Positions 32,886-44,615 are shown, counted from the first letter of the stretch. The stretch is DNA of 64,000 nucleotides from Diphasiastrum complanatum (GCA_029204225.1 CM055095.1:29082845-29146844), one strand, 5' to 3'. Numbers and translations: made by a program. Notes: generated from the sequence alone by a model not told the origin.

Positions 32886-34569
32886 CAAATCTTCAACTCA
32901 TTTTGGATCCTTGTTCAATGGCAACTTATTGTATGTCATATGAAACCAACACAAACAATAAAGCGTCCAAATCCTTTGAGCATGCATTTTACACATGTAT
33001 AGAAAACCATTGCAATATAGTAGCAACATCAAAGAATACAAACAATACTCTTCTAAACAAACAACAAGTGAGTGCACAACTTGTAGCATTCATTGTGTTA
33101 TCACTTCCATTACACAATACCACAAGAACATTCACCTTCACAAACACAAACCCAAAACGTTTACATGCAATTTCCTTTGCTAACTCTATTCAACACATAC
33201 CTCACAAGAAAATATAAAATTTTCATACACTTTATATTTTAGTTTTTTTGAAAGATAACCTTTAAATGTATATGTTATATAAAAGTCACAACCATCAAAG
33301 CCTTTCGACTTAGCTATGTTACTCTAGTTTGAAGGTACAACACTAGATGCCGGATCTTTGAATTAACTTGCATCCGTGACCCAAGTACTCATTTTTTAAT
33401 AGAGTAGCATGCACTTTTTACTTATTTTTAAATAAGGGGTTCATTTTTTTCAACCTTTTAATAATTTGTTTTTTATGATTCATGATACTTTGTGCCATCT
33501 TACTCATTTCATTTATGAATCCTAATGTATCATGTCCTTTGGATACTAAAACATAGAGTTTGGTAGAGTTCCACTTTTCACTAATTTACAAGCGGATGGT
33601 GAGAGAAATCCATTAATAAACTTTATGTAACTTTCATGCAATCAAATGACATGACCACATCCACTTTATTTTTATGCTCTTTCAAGATTATGCACTTGAT
33701 GAGTCAAAGATGGTTTCCAAAAGGAGTACAACATCTATCTAAAGAATATTAAATATCTACCCAAATAGAAATTCATTAGAAAAAATGTCAAGTCCAATAG
33801 TAGAAAGATTCTATAGAGAAAGTTGAAGTCTACAATGGAAGATATTCCTTACATCACATTAGCACTTGATAAAAGAATAGTTCTAACTTCTTTTAGTATG
33901 AATTCTAAAGATAACATGAAATAAAGTTCAAATTGCCTAGCCCAAGAGGCAATGGAGATCTTAAACAAGAGATGCACATGCAATTAATGATTATACAAAG
34001 TTCAGACTTCTTTGCCAAGCTTTTATAACTTCAATTCTTTTTGTTCTGATTTTATGAATGATACCTAGCACATTGAACTTGTTCGATAAGCTTTTTAGAA
34101 TAGTAACACTTTTGTTTTGATTTTGAAACAATGTATTATGTGATCTAGGTTCATGTGTAAGGAAGGACAGACAGACATCACTCTCAAACAATTTTTTAAG
34201 TAGTTTTAATTTTATCACCTTGATCGTGGCAAGCAGGTACGAAAAAGCTCAAGCAATAATGGTCTTTTTTTGGGACAGATAGGGATGGGTGGGCACTGGG
34301 GCCGTTCAATGCGTTTTTTAGCAGAAAAAACATATAACAAATATACAAAATGATAGAAAACAAAAGAAATGAAAGCAAAACAAGTACCAGCAACCGCCAT
34401 AGCAGGTATAGCAACCGCCGGAGCAAGTATAAGTAGCCGCCATTGTTTTAGGTGCCATGAGGTGATTGTAGTGAGAGCTGACGAGTTGTTGGAGAATCGG
34501 AGAAGGAAGCGATGATTATAACACCGGGTCTACGAGACAACTTGTAACGGTAGTGCTAACGATCTTTAT
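32886..34569. other. No gene seen (1.7 kb)
   Basis: AT-rich. The 116-codon frame at 32867-33217 is Asn/Thr-rich and overlaps the LTR end, so I do not call it. No other signal. Confidence 0.4.
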
Positions 34570-36175
34570 CCGCAAAAGCATCATCCCGTCATCATCACCA
34601 TCAACAGTATAATCCAGAACACGCCACTTGTTCACGGAGTGCGCAACAACCGTGCTTTATCGTGAAGGAAATTTTCGAGGACACGCTCGCTCTCTTTCGT
34701 AATAAAATATATTGTCGTGAAGCAAAAGGCAGTAAAGGTACTTATCTCCTCTATTCATTTTTCTGCGTTTTTGCACTCTGTTTTGTAGCATCCACATCCC
34801 AGGTGTTTGGTTTGTCTAATGTAAATCAGCGTTCGATTTTGGAATTCTGTAGATGCACTATTTTTTTGCATGTCTTCGACTGCTTTTTTGAAAGTATACA
34901 ACGTAAGGCCCTTCAACTCTTTGCACTAAATATATCCTCGTCTTTTACTGATTTGAGAAATTCTAGGCCCCTGACGCCCACTGTTTGATACAGTCTATAG
35001 GTCGCTTCCTGTTGTCATATCTGTTGGTGCTACAGAAAGCCAAAGGCTGAGCAAAAAAATAATCAACGGTTACCATGAATCCAGTGGTACTCATCCTAGC
35101 TCAAGGACTTGTTGTTGAACGCGGCCTCAAGACTAGGCCCTCCGAAGCAAAACCGGTCAAATCAATAAAATCCGAGATTGGGAGGACCAAAGCGTGGATC
35201 AAAGCACTTTGCAAACGGTCACGGGTTCGTCCAACGCCTCTTCACAGCGAAGACGGCTCTGAACAGCAATCGAACGAGAGAGCTTATCTAAATAGCCGAA
35301 ACTTTTTATCCTACAATGCGTCTGCCCGTTGGTAACCAGGAAGATCGCTGACAACAGAGGCTCGCCATGTTTCTTGATTTCTCAAGAAGATATGAGCCTC
35401 ACATGTTCTCGAAATTCAATTGAAACCCTGTTAGGGATCTAGAATGAAAAATACTGTCCATCAAACTCTTACATAGTGGTTCAGTCTTGAATTACAAACT
35501 CCCCCGACTCGAAGCTCTGGTTAATTTGTGTACAGATAGAAACTTTGACACCTTGTTACGAATTCGTGAAGGAGTTTAAGGGAAGAGGTCATTTCCCACT
35601 GCTAAATCCTCGATATATTTCCTTCACTGGTATATTTGTTTTCACGTAAAGATACTTCTGTGATATTCACGTTGTAGATTCTGATCCTCTCTAAAGATTT
35701 CTTTTCGGGAATGTTAGCTGTGAACTATACCAGATTATCTGGAAGGAATAAAGAGGCACTTATCTGTTTTCATTGCTTACTTTCTGGTTGATTGGAGTCG
35801 TATGTGAGAAAATGAAGTAATTTAACAGCAATCCACGTACGTTATTTAAGGTCGTGTCTAGAAAGGCAAGTTATCGAGAGAAGGAACAAGACAGAATAAT
35901 CTAGATTCTAAATGTTTTCCTACCCATTACATACCCTTGTTCTCAGTCGCAGGGCCAAGAACACAATATGAGATGTATATATGGATTTCTTTACTATTAT
36001 CTTGTTGAGAACGTAGATCCAGCTAGCAGCTGTTTTGGTCAATATTGACATTTTTTGTCGGAAAAAGCATCCCTGGTCTATTTCATCCTCTGCTGCATCT
36101 GGCCAGATTAATTAAAATCTTGAATTCTAGCAGCCATTGACCGGTGGTCATATTGAAGATATTCGCTGCATCATT
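34570..36175 (+). repeat. Duplicated segment, copy 3 (unknown small gene)
   Basis: Matches 13845-15330 in reverse. The order is a 5' part with catcatcaccatcaac, leader sequence (ctgcgtttttgcactctgttttgtagcatcca), the reading frame at 35075, then 3' sequence ending at catctggccagatta (36100). Divergence is clearly higher than between copies 1 and 2, with several indels outside the reading frame. Confidence 0.8.
35075..35335 (+). pseudogene. Unknown ~100-codon gene, copy 3
   Basis: ATG at 35075 gives MNPVVLILAQGLVVERGLKT and KAWIKALCKRSRVRPTPLHS, 86 codons to a TAA where copy 1 has a Val codon. After the stop the frame stays open in register (PGRSLTTEARHVS). There are no indels relative to copies 1 and 2 over the ~100 codons, although many substitutions change amino acids. 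It may be a live, shorter version or a pseudogene; no family is recognised. Confidence 0.5.
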
Positions 36176-36960
36176 GAGTTGTAATAGCATTTACCTTTGC
36201 CAAACTTAATTCTCTTTTCTCCAGTTAGTTTTGCTTTTACTTTCTGAATAATCTGCTGCCAGGATCCATTTAAGGTCTAACTGGGTCACTGAAGTTTCTT
36301 TTTGTTATTTTCGTTCTGTTGACACCTTGCACTTCTCGGTTCATTCCACCAAATCTAATGCGGAGTGGAAGCTCAAGGTGCAAACCTACGCAAGAATTAT
36401 GATTTTTTGACCATCACGCAAGCAATCAAAGCTGTATTGTAAATTGTGATTCCACGGTTCCAGATCACGAATGGAACGTGGCTTCTGGAACGATCTAGGA
36501 TTTCAGATCTCGTTCCTGAACAGAACAATGAACCCTTTTCTTTGCTGAAAAATTTAAAGCTAGCAGGGAAGCTGCCCATATCATATAAAAGGCCTCTGAA
36601 ACCAGCTATTCGACACAAAAAGATCCAGCAGGAAATAATGCACAATACCAAAAGATTGTTATTATTATAGTTTTACTCGCCACTGATTATGTATGTACGG
36701 AGAGTGTCCTAAACTGAATGAAGTGATGAGGTGAAATAACTATAGATCAACAACCTTCCTAATGCTAACATGCAAAGATAAATGCAAATAACTGCTACAT
36801 GTATAGCTACCATGGAGCTGATCTTTCAAATGTACCTCATTTATATGAGAGGTAAAGTTCAAAGAGTCTACTATCATGTGAAGATCAATGAGTAAAGGTC
36901 ATAGCACTTATCATCAGATAGTGTTGTTGATTTGTTGGAGTTTGGCTTCATGAGAGATGG
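36176..36960. other. No gene seen (785 bp)
   Basis: Contains an imperfect inverted pair around 36470-36510 (cacgaatggaacgtgg...cgttcctg) but no coding or element signal I can name. Confidence 0.35.
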
Positions 36961-37240
36961 GCAATTGAAGTATGAAATAACTTTAAGACCAAAATCATCA
37001 CCAAAAAATGTTGATGTCTCATGGGCATGGAAGTGAAATAACTTTTAGACCAAAATTATCACAACAAAATGTTGATGTATCTACCCATGTGTCGTGTGGT
37101 AGAAGGTTCTTGGTGTAGGATTGCAACCCAAGGTCAAACCTCATACACACATGGGTGATGTCCAAGTGTGGTGGTAGAGGGTTCTTGGTGAAGGATTGGC
37201 CACCCAAGGTCCAACCCGGGCCACACATGGGTGGTGTCCA
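36961..37240. repeat. Two adjacent short tandem duplications (~62 and ~74 bp)
   Basis: The block gaagtatgaaataacttt at 36967 recurs from 37029 (gaagtgaaataactttt...aaaatgttgatgt). Directly after, gtgtggtagaaggttcttgg at 37094 recurs from 37166 (gtgtggtggtagagggttct), both ending ...acacatgggtg(a/g)tgtcca. The copies are imperfect, so the duplications are old. Confidence 0.75.
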
Positions 37241-37440
37241 AAACAAAAAACTATTGATATGGTGCAAATACTCTTGTATCAAGGATATGCAAAGGTAGTA
37301 CAAGACAAAACCAATCATAAAGAAAAAACTGTTGAAAATTTGTGAGCCTACTATATGTCTATGACTTGACCCCATTACATGACACTTTATAGAGTTTATA
37401 GGATGTTTTTTGCACGTATGTACACAATGCCCGCTTTGGG

Positions 37441-37755
37441 CTGATCAAGCCATGTGTTAACTTTGAAGTAATAACTAACATAATATTTAAGTCCTCCTAA
37501 TAACGCCATAGACTAGTATGTGATTTAAGTATAGTAGTATTTGTTATGTAGAGTCCACCCAAAAGTATGATTGTTAGTTCCACGAATTTTTTATTTCAAA
37601 TTTTTTTTTTCTGATCAAGCCATGTCTTAACTTTGAAGTAATAACTTACATAATATTTAAGTCCTCCCAATAACGCCATAGACTAGTATGTGATTTAAGT
37701 ATACTAGTATTTGTTATGTAGAGTCCGCCCAAAAGTATGATTGTTAGTTCCACAA
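37441..37755. repeat. Tandem duplication, 170-bp period
   Basis: ctgatcaagccatgt at 37441 recurs at 37611. The copies match over ~145 bp (to gattgttagttccac) with only a handful of differences, separated by an AT-rich tail. No coding content. Confidence 0.9.
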
Positions 37756-38689
37756 AAAAAAATCCAAATTTTTATTTTTTTATCACAAAAGTCACAAATT
37801 TCGCAAAAATTGTAGTTTGAGAAGAGCAATTTGAGAGAAGGTTTTATGGTTGATTGATTTTCTACTACTCCCTCTTGACCAAGAAACCTTCATTTAATGC
37901 CAAGTTTTGTTTTTGAAATCTCAAAGCCTTTGTCATGATCTATGCAACAATCTCCTCTAATCAAAGGTAAGACATATTTCTCCCTTCTCTATCATTGCTT
38001 TCAAAGTGATAATACTATAGCATAATGTTTTAGTCCTTGAATGAAAAACTAGTTCTTTACATAAAGAAATTCCACTTTAGATCTCCATCATCATCTATGT
38101 TCCTCAATGTAAATCTTCCTTGATCTCCATTAACAACATTCTTAGACATACAATTTTGTTTGTGTTATTGGATAACACTATGTACTCTGCCTCACATGAA
38201 CACTATGACACCAACATTTGCTTCTTGCATACCTAGCTCACCACTCCACACGACAAATAGAATTTGTATATCACATATTTGTTATCACCTTTCATGCTTT
38301 CCTAGCTTGCATCTCTATAAACTTTCAACATCAATTCCTGAAATATTGTCACCTCTATAGGTGATCTTGAGGTTTTAAATCTTCTTCAGTTGACACTACA
38401 CAAGCCTCTTTGTTGTATTCTTCCAATGAGCCTTTTGCATAGATTTTCAGAGAAATGATTTAGTGAAAAAAAGTGGAAAATCGGATCATGTACACACGAT
38501 TATGTACATATGGCTTCCCATAAGACTGCCATAGAGAATGTTTGATATCTCCTTCTTTTTTGCCTCTATGGCAGGGCAGTCCTTTCTATTGAGCATTGCC
38601 CTTACTCTCCTATCAATGCATCACTTTATAATATTTATCCTCAATGCTTTTACTTGGTCTTATGTGAATTATTATTTTTTTGCCTATTT
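37756..38689. other. No gene seen (934 bp)
   Basis: AT-rich, with small stretches that could be Copia linker scrap near 38150-38450 (antisense) but nothing I can read with confidence. Confidence 0.35.
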
Positions 38690-39400
38690 CTAAAAATTCC
38701 AAGGCCTAGACACTGAATTTGCCTCACCAAAGTCACTCAAATTTAGTTGACAATAAATTTTTAATGGTTTCTATTATTTTGAGGTTATTTCCTATCATGA
38801 GATTGTCATCAAAAAACATGGTCATAAATAAAAATTCTTCACAACTTTTGAGAATGTAAATGTTAGAATCATCTCCCTTTGGTGTGAAGTTGATTTCCAT
38901 GAGATACTCATCAATTCTTTGATGCTTGACATTTTTACTATTGAAAAGAATGTCTTTGTCATGTAGTCAATGACATACTTATGAGAAAATCCTCTAGCAA
39001 CAAGTTTGGCTTTGTATCTCTCTAGTGTTCCATTAGATTTCATCTGTTTCTTTTAGGTCCATCGGCTTCCTTTTCGAAGTTCCAAAATCTCCTACACATC
39101 ATTCGTGTTTAGCAAGTCCATCTCTACATCCATGATATACACCATTTTGTTGACTACTTGTTGGTCACTTTTTCATAGCTGAGTGGCTCACTTGTGTATA
39201 TACAAATCTCCATAATGTTGGCAACATTTTGCTCATGGGTGTTTTGGTAGGCTGATATTAGTATCCTAAGGTTATGCATCACACACACCTTTCCCCACTC
39301 TGATCACAAATTGGATTCTCTTTTACATATGGGAGGTCCATGAACTCCACCTTTGTATCATCTTGGTTGGCCTGAGGGACTTCATGTGGAAGAAAATGAA
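38690..39400 (-). pseudogene. Copia RT remnant, internally deleted
   Basis: Minus-strand pieces are MDVEMDLLNTNDV (linker), then MKSNGTLERYKAKLVARGFS and HKYVIDY (RT fingers). The frame passes directly into DSNIYILKS, EEFLFMTMFFDDNLMIGNN, the palm region with YVDD decayed to FFDD. The middle of RT is deleted. Numerous stops show this is old. Confidence 0.75.
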
Positions 39401-39626
39401 ATGCATTCATTTAGTTTGATTGATCTATGACCCAAGTGATTGCACAAACGCATACAACGCAATGTTAGGCAAGAGCAATGGCAATATAGAATGAATGATG
39501 AAATTACTAGTACAAATAGAAGAACTCTAAAATGGATCTTGAGTGTGGCTATGGTTCTAATTCAAAACCCTCTTGAGATAGGTCAAGTTTATCAACCCTA
39601 CATCCACAATCTAGGTATACCTCACA

Positions 39627-39782
<156 letters not shown>

Positions 39783-39783
39783 G

Positions 39784-40203
39784 TGCCCCAAAATGAGCTT
39801 AGACGCTCTACATTACTCAATAAAAAGTATGTACAATCAACTCCTATTTACAATATGGAGGCCACCCAATGCCATTTAGCCATAGTGCATCTTGGCCATC
39901 CCTTCACTTACGCAATCAATCTCATCAATGGTAATAAGACAATCTAGTTTCTCTACCACATTAGACCAAAAAGACCAATAAGAGATCCAAAACAATGTAA
40001 ACATTGATGTTTTTAGCTCCTAGAATCTCTCTAGCCTATTTATGCGCAATTTGGCCTCATTCCAAAGGTGCCATTCCAAAGCTAGGTTAGAAATACGGCT
40101 TATGAAAAGTATCCTATGCTTTTTGGCACGTGTGACATCCCCCCACATGGCCTCAATACAATTTACAAGTGGAAAATTCAAACTAGCTTGTGTAAATTTA
40201 ACA
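39784..40203 (-). repeat. Partial LTR related to the C2 LTR
   Basis: About 39990-40203 matches the terminal ~200 bp of the C2 LTRs, including cacattccaaagctaccattcc-like sequence, ttggcacgtgtgacatccc, tttacaagtg and the end tgtgtaaatttaaca. The other end is uncertain; tgccccaaaatg at 39784 is a candidate start. No internal region or target duplication was found. Probably a solo or truncated LTR. Confidence 0.65.
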
Positions 40204-41069
40204 CATTAAATGTAAAATGGTACACTAAATAGTGAGCACGGGCATGAGATTGAGTTTTACCATTTGATTGTAATCTTCTCCATGTATCATTCTATTAATA
40301 GTGGGCCAAAATTTCCAAGTTTCTTATGCAACTTCATATTTATTATCATCAACCTACACAGTATTTTATGCACCAAAATTTGATTATTTAGAATCAAATT
40401 CTAAAAGTAAAGATGGATTATCTACCAACAAGACTATGCAATATTTCATGAATCAAGATTTTCCAACTAGCATGGAAGAAATTTATTTATTTACAAGATT
40501 TACTACTAGCTTATTAATGTCAACTATAGATTGTTGCATATTTATCTGCTTTGACTGTTGTTTGTTAAAGATCCCTATTTTCTTATAATCCAAGCCTTGG
40601 ATATAAATAAGTACTATGTGCTAGATATATCAAAACTACCCAGTTCCATGTATGATTTCATATTGTTCACTATCATCAAAGATTTCACAACAAGAGCAAA
40701 TCTTATTTCGACTAAAATCAGAGATAATATTCATTGAAAGGTATAACAATTTGTGTGTGTGTTTTGGTAGCTTCATACTACCACCTAGATCCTAGTAATT
40801 GGGGCTAATTCATTTCACACTTTTATTTTTTAGACCTACCTTTCTAGTTGGATACTTGTTCAAATAATTGAAATTATGTCGTAGAATGTTGTTGGGGAAT
40901 ATTTTATCAAGAATGTTATTGCATTAGAATCTTTTACCTAATGTAAAATATAAAGTATTTATTTGAAAGTGGTTATTGTTGTTCTACAAATGTTGCTTTA
41001 ACGCTTGTTCCCTTTAGATTTTGGTTCTCATGGATAAGTTTCAAACCATGAAAATTACATCACATACAT
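40204..41069. other. No gene seen (866 bp)
   Basis: AT-rich. The 95-codon frame at 40301-40588 has no recognised similarity. Confidence 0.35.
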
Positions 41070-41917
41070 GTTGAAGTCGATCATAAATGCAACCAAAACA
41101 CTTGGATCTACGTTCTAAACAAGACAATAGCAATGAAATCTATACATAAATTTCATATCGTTTTCTTGGCCTTCGACTGAGAACTAGTGTATGAAAGCAT
41201 AAGAAACATAGTCAGAATCGAGAATATCTGTCCTTTTTTCATGTCAATAATCTGTCTTTCTAGACACTGCCTAAAATAACATACATAGATTAGAAGAATG
41301 TTATACTACATCACTTTCTCACATATGGCTCCAATCAACCAGAAAGTAATCAACGTAAGCAACGAGAACAAATAACTGCTTCTTTATTTCTTCCAAAAAT
41401 TCTGGTCAAATTCACAAGTATCTTTAGGATATCTTTAACGACGATCAGAAACTAGAAATTGAATATCACAGACGTATATTGATCATGACGTGAAAATCGT
41501 ACAACGGTTAAAAAACATGTCAAGGATTTAGCAGTGGGAAATGAGCTCTTCTCTGAAAGTCCTTCACGAAGGTAGAAAGAAGGTATCGGAGTTTCTATCT
41601 ATACAAAAATTTATGTCAACTTACAGTCGACGAACTTGCAACTCAAGTCTTCTAAGGCTCGTATCTTATTAAAAAAATTAACATACATCACTAGCCTCTG
41701 TAGTCTGTGATTTTCCCTGTACAGTAATAGCAGCCGCATCGTAGGCTAAAAAGTTTCGGCTATTTACACAAACTTTCTCGTTCAATTGCCTCTCAGAGCC
41801 ATCTTTGTTGTGAGGAGGCGTTGGATTAATCCGTGACCGTTTGCACGCTGCTTTGATCCACGCTTTGGGGCCCCTAATCCCGAATTCCATTGATTTAACC
41901 GGTTTTTCTTCGGAGGA
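41070..41917 (-). repeat. Duplicated segment, copy 2 (unknown small gene), truncated
   Basis: Close match to 13870-14780 in the same orientation, covering the 3' region and the last ~78 codons of the reading frame. Similarity ends sharply at 41917, in the middle of the frame; beyond it lies unrelated sequence. Confidence 0.85.
41678..41917 (-). pseudogene. Unknown ~100-codon gene, copy 2, 5' truncated
   Basis: The frame enters at SSEEKPVKSMEF and runs through RGPKAWIKAACKRSRINPTP, RQLNEKVCVNSRNFLAYDAA and ITVQGKSQTTEASDVC to a TAA at 41678. It is the only copy with the full C-terminus but lacks the first ~22 codons. The ATG at 41980 lies in unrelated sequence. Confidence 0.6.
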
Positions 41918-43060
41918 CAACATATAGATTGATCTCTGGCAAGAATAGAATTTTAAGTTATGAGGACATGCATTTTGCACCTCGAATACATAGTGGATGT
42001 GCTCTTACTCCCTCGAAAAACTCTACCTTGTACGACGTCAATCTACAACAGTATCAAATTCATTCAAACTTAACTTCCAAAACTTAAACATCACTAAATT
42101 ACAAAATGTGATTTTGTTTTGGCATGGCCATAATGCTATTTTCAACTACAGTTGATGCTTACTTACAGCAAAATGCGCACAAAAGTTCGCATTTTAAGGA
42201 GCTTTTCAAACATATCTTATTAAATACCACAAATGCGATGATACCCTTACAAGAACATGTTCTTTATTTATACATTTATCAATTAAAATAATTAGGCCAC
42301 TAGTTTTAAGCAAATCACAAGAAAAATATGATGTCTCAAACATGCAGAAGTACTAGTCAAACCTAGATATTTTCAAATGTAAATTTATAAGTCTTTCACT
42401 ACATTTTCTATGATTGTCTATTTAAAAAATCCTATATGACCATAGTAACATGCCCATAAAAAAAAAAAAGTTTTTAATTTGGGTGACAAAACAAATACAC
42501 AATATATTTTCATTGCATAAGTGCATTCACATACAAAATAATAGCACAAATGAGTCATATTTGTCAAAATGTACTACTCATGAGAACCTTTCAAGCTATA
42601 AGAAATTAGATATTTTCTAGGCCATTTTCTCTTCGAGTGAATTAACTTTCTTTTCATGATATATTAACTTTGATCATAAGCATCAAGTTAAAGTTTGTGA
42701 CATCAATCTCAACTTATTCCTTGACAAGTGAACATGGATTTGACACGCATTGTGCCAAAAAACAACTCTAGTGTCCTATTAGTCGTAGATATTCTCTCCA
42801 TGCTGGACATCCTTCATGAAGACAAGAGCAACTCTTGTTCTTCCAATGTGCTCTCCACTTCTTCACAAGTAGCAATTACGGCCATTCAAATGTGCCCATG
42901 TATTTCATAATTGGATTCTTTTTTGGAAAAGAGCCAAATCACTTGAGGACAATTAAACTTTGAAGGGCTTCCATAAAGACCTTAATTATTAATTTTTTGA
43001 ATCATAAAAGATTCCATAAATAACAACTACATAGGAGGTCCCCACACGTCTTATGATGTC

Positions 43061-43066
<6 letters not shown>
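41918..43066. other. No gene seen (1.1 kb)
   Basis: AT-rich. The 60-codon frame at 42728-42910 lacks any recognised feature. Confidence 0.4.
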
Positions 43067-43147
<81 letters not shown>

Positions 43148-43163
43148 GAATTGAATTGAATTG
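43067..43163. repeat. (GA)n microsatellite followed by (ATTGA)4
   Basis: Pure GA to 43144 (78 bp), then about four ATTGA units. It lies ~480 bp upstream of the DUF26 gene's TATA box. Confidence 0.95.
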
Positions 43164-43547
43164 AGATGATCAATGCCTATAGGAGTTGTGGGGCAATGGA
43201 TCCTACATGTTGTCAATGATATTCTAAAATCATCCAAGCGTAGACTTCACATAGAGGAGCCAGGTACTATGTAGGGAGGCATCTCACTTTATGTCCCACA
43301 TAGCTTAGCCTATAAAATCCATAAGTGGAAAAGAAATCATGCTTATATCAAAAAATTCCAATTTTGAATAGCATTAATATTCCTTTAGATATAGAGATGT
43401 ATCTAAAGAGACCTTTCCACTCTCATCTGGTTATGATGATAGTTAGATTGACTTGCCAGCCTCATCTCTCACAAGGATCTTATTCTAACTTTTGAGGGGT
43501 GCATCATGTTTGATGCTTGGCATGTGGCTTGCCATTTGGCTCAACCT

Positions 43548-43557
43548 TATATAAATA
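43548..43557 (+). promoter_or_regulatory. TATA box of the DUF26 gene
   Basis: TATATAAATA lies 139 bp upstream of the ATG. Plant TATA boxes sit about 30 bp before transcription starts, so initiation is expected near 43585 with a leader of about 110 nt. No other good TATA box lies nearer. Confidence 0.6.
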
Positions 43558-43605
43558 GAGAGAAAGAGGGAATAAAATATTAATGTACACTAGTACTTAG
43601 TTATA

Positions 43606-43642
43606 CAGTTTTGCTGCAGTCTTTGGGTTTATTCAAAGACAC
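43606..43642 (+). mobile_element. Short inserted sequence, copy in the DUF26 leader (37 bp)
   Basis: Flanked by direct repeats of tagtacttagttata at 43591-43605 and 43643-43657. Because the insert ends in ACAC and the left repeat is preceded by ACAC, the repeat can also be read as 19 bp. The insert begins CAGTTTTGCTGCAG, forms a GTCTTTG/CAAAGAC hairpin and is identical over 37 bp to the reverse complement of 28173-28209. It falls within the predicted 5' leader, 54 bp before the ATG. Confidence 0.8.
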
Positions 43643-43695
43643 TAGTACTTAGTTATAGAGCAACACCTAACTGAAAGCCAGTTCACCAACACGTC

Positions 43696-44406
43696 ATGGC
43701 TGCATGGATAGTGTTTGCATTCAGCTGTGCTACGGTTGTTGCCCACTTTGCGAGCTATGGGGTTCAAGCTGGATTTCTCTGCTCTTCTCGCGTCATACTT
43801 GATCAGCCCGCAGTCAATAAGTTGCTTACCAATCTTGTTGTCGAAACACCGAAGCGTTTGAACTTCAATCATAATACAAGTGCGTTAATCAAGGACGAGA
43901 CATTTTATGCAGTAGCCCGTTGCAACACAAATCTAAGTGCCCAAAAATGCCGAGGTTGTCTCGTAGATGCTGTTTTAGCGGCAAATACACACTGCAAAGA
44001 CAAAGAAGGAGCTGTGATCGTTCTCGACAATTGTCGTATCAGCTTTATGACATGGCACGACACAAGCCTGTCTGCAGCTAAGGGTTGTGGACCAACAAAA
44101 ATTCCAGAAAATTCTCCACTTTTGACGACCGTGAAAGAACTGTTTCCTGGGGTGATTAGGAATGTGCCTAATCCAGGATACCATTACCAGTTTAGCTCAG
44201 TAGATGGACTCAGTAACCAATTTTTTGCTGAAGGAAAATGTGAAGCATATCTTCGACCTTCTGAGTGTGCAAGATGCATAACCGCTGTAATTCAAAACAT
44301 ATTCAGTCTTTGCAAAAATACAATTGTTGCCACTGCAGGTGTGTCTGGATTAAACTTCGACATCTTTGATTGCCAATTTACGTATAGGATATCTCCTGCT
44401 CAATGA
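43696..44406 (+). CDS. Secreted double-DUF26 (Gnk2-homologous) cysteine-rich protein
   Basis: Intact, intron-less 236-residue protein. Residues 1-25 form a signal peptide (MAAWIVFAFSCATVVAHFAS, cleavage after GVQA likely). Two Gnk2/DUF26 domains follow. The first has C76-X8-C85-X2-C88 (CNTNLSAQKCRGC) with C29, C100 and C113. The second has C182-X8-C191-X2-C194 (CEAYLRPSECARC) with C131, C206 and C226. That makes six Cys per domain, enough for the family's three disulfides. The protein ends shortly after domain 2 with no membrane segment or kinase, so it is an apoplastic secreted type, not a plasmodesmata-located protein or receptor kinase. In this family, ginkbilobin-2 binds mannose and inhibits fungi; that role here is inferred. 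The first ATG after the TATA box fits the signal peptide. Confidence 0.92.
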   Translation: MAAWIVFAFSCATVVAHFASYGVQAGFLCSSRVILDQPAVNKLLTNLVVETPKRLNFNHNTSALIKDETFYAVARCNTNLSAQKCRGCLVDAVLAANTHCKDKEGAVIVLDNCRISFMTWHDTSLSAAKGCGPTKIPENSPLLTTVKELFPGVIRNVPNPGYHYQFSSVDGLSNQFFAEGKCEAYLRPSECARCITAVIQNIFSLCKNTIVATAGVSGLNFDIFDCQFTYRISPAQ

Positions 44407-44615
44407 TGTCAAGACTTCTATACGTTTTAGTGATATGATACAAACTCTTTGTCTTCTAGGTGTCAACTTCAACCGCAAAAAGCCTTTGTGTTGATGCATT
44501 AGTGATGTTGTGGAGTCAACAATTTAAGGGCAGTAGAAAGTAATCAAAGTTGATTGACAATTTTTGTAACGAATAAGAGGCCATTCGGCTCAAAGGCAAG
44601 ATAATGATTGCAAAT

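Noticed and set aside
32867-33217. 116-codon Asn/Thr-rich ORF
   Set aside because: Low-complexity, overlaps an LTR end, no domain recognised.
42989-43237. Ser-Leu-rich minus-strand protein
   Set aside because: Translation of the second (GA)n tract with no flanking domain.
43696-44406. Plasmodesmata-located protein or cysteine-rich receptor kinase
   Set aside because: The protein ends right after the second DUF26 domain, with no membrane segment or kinase.
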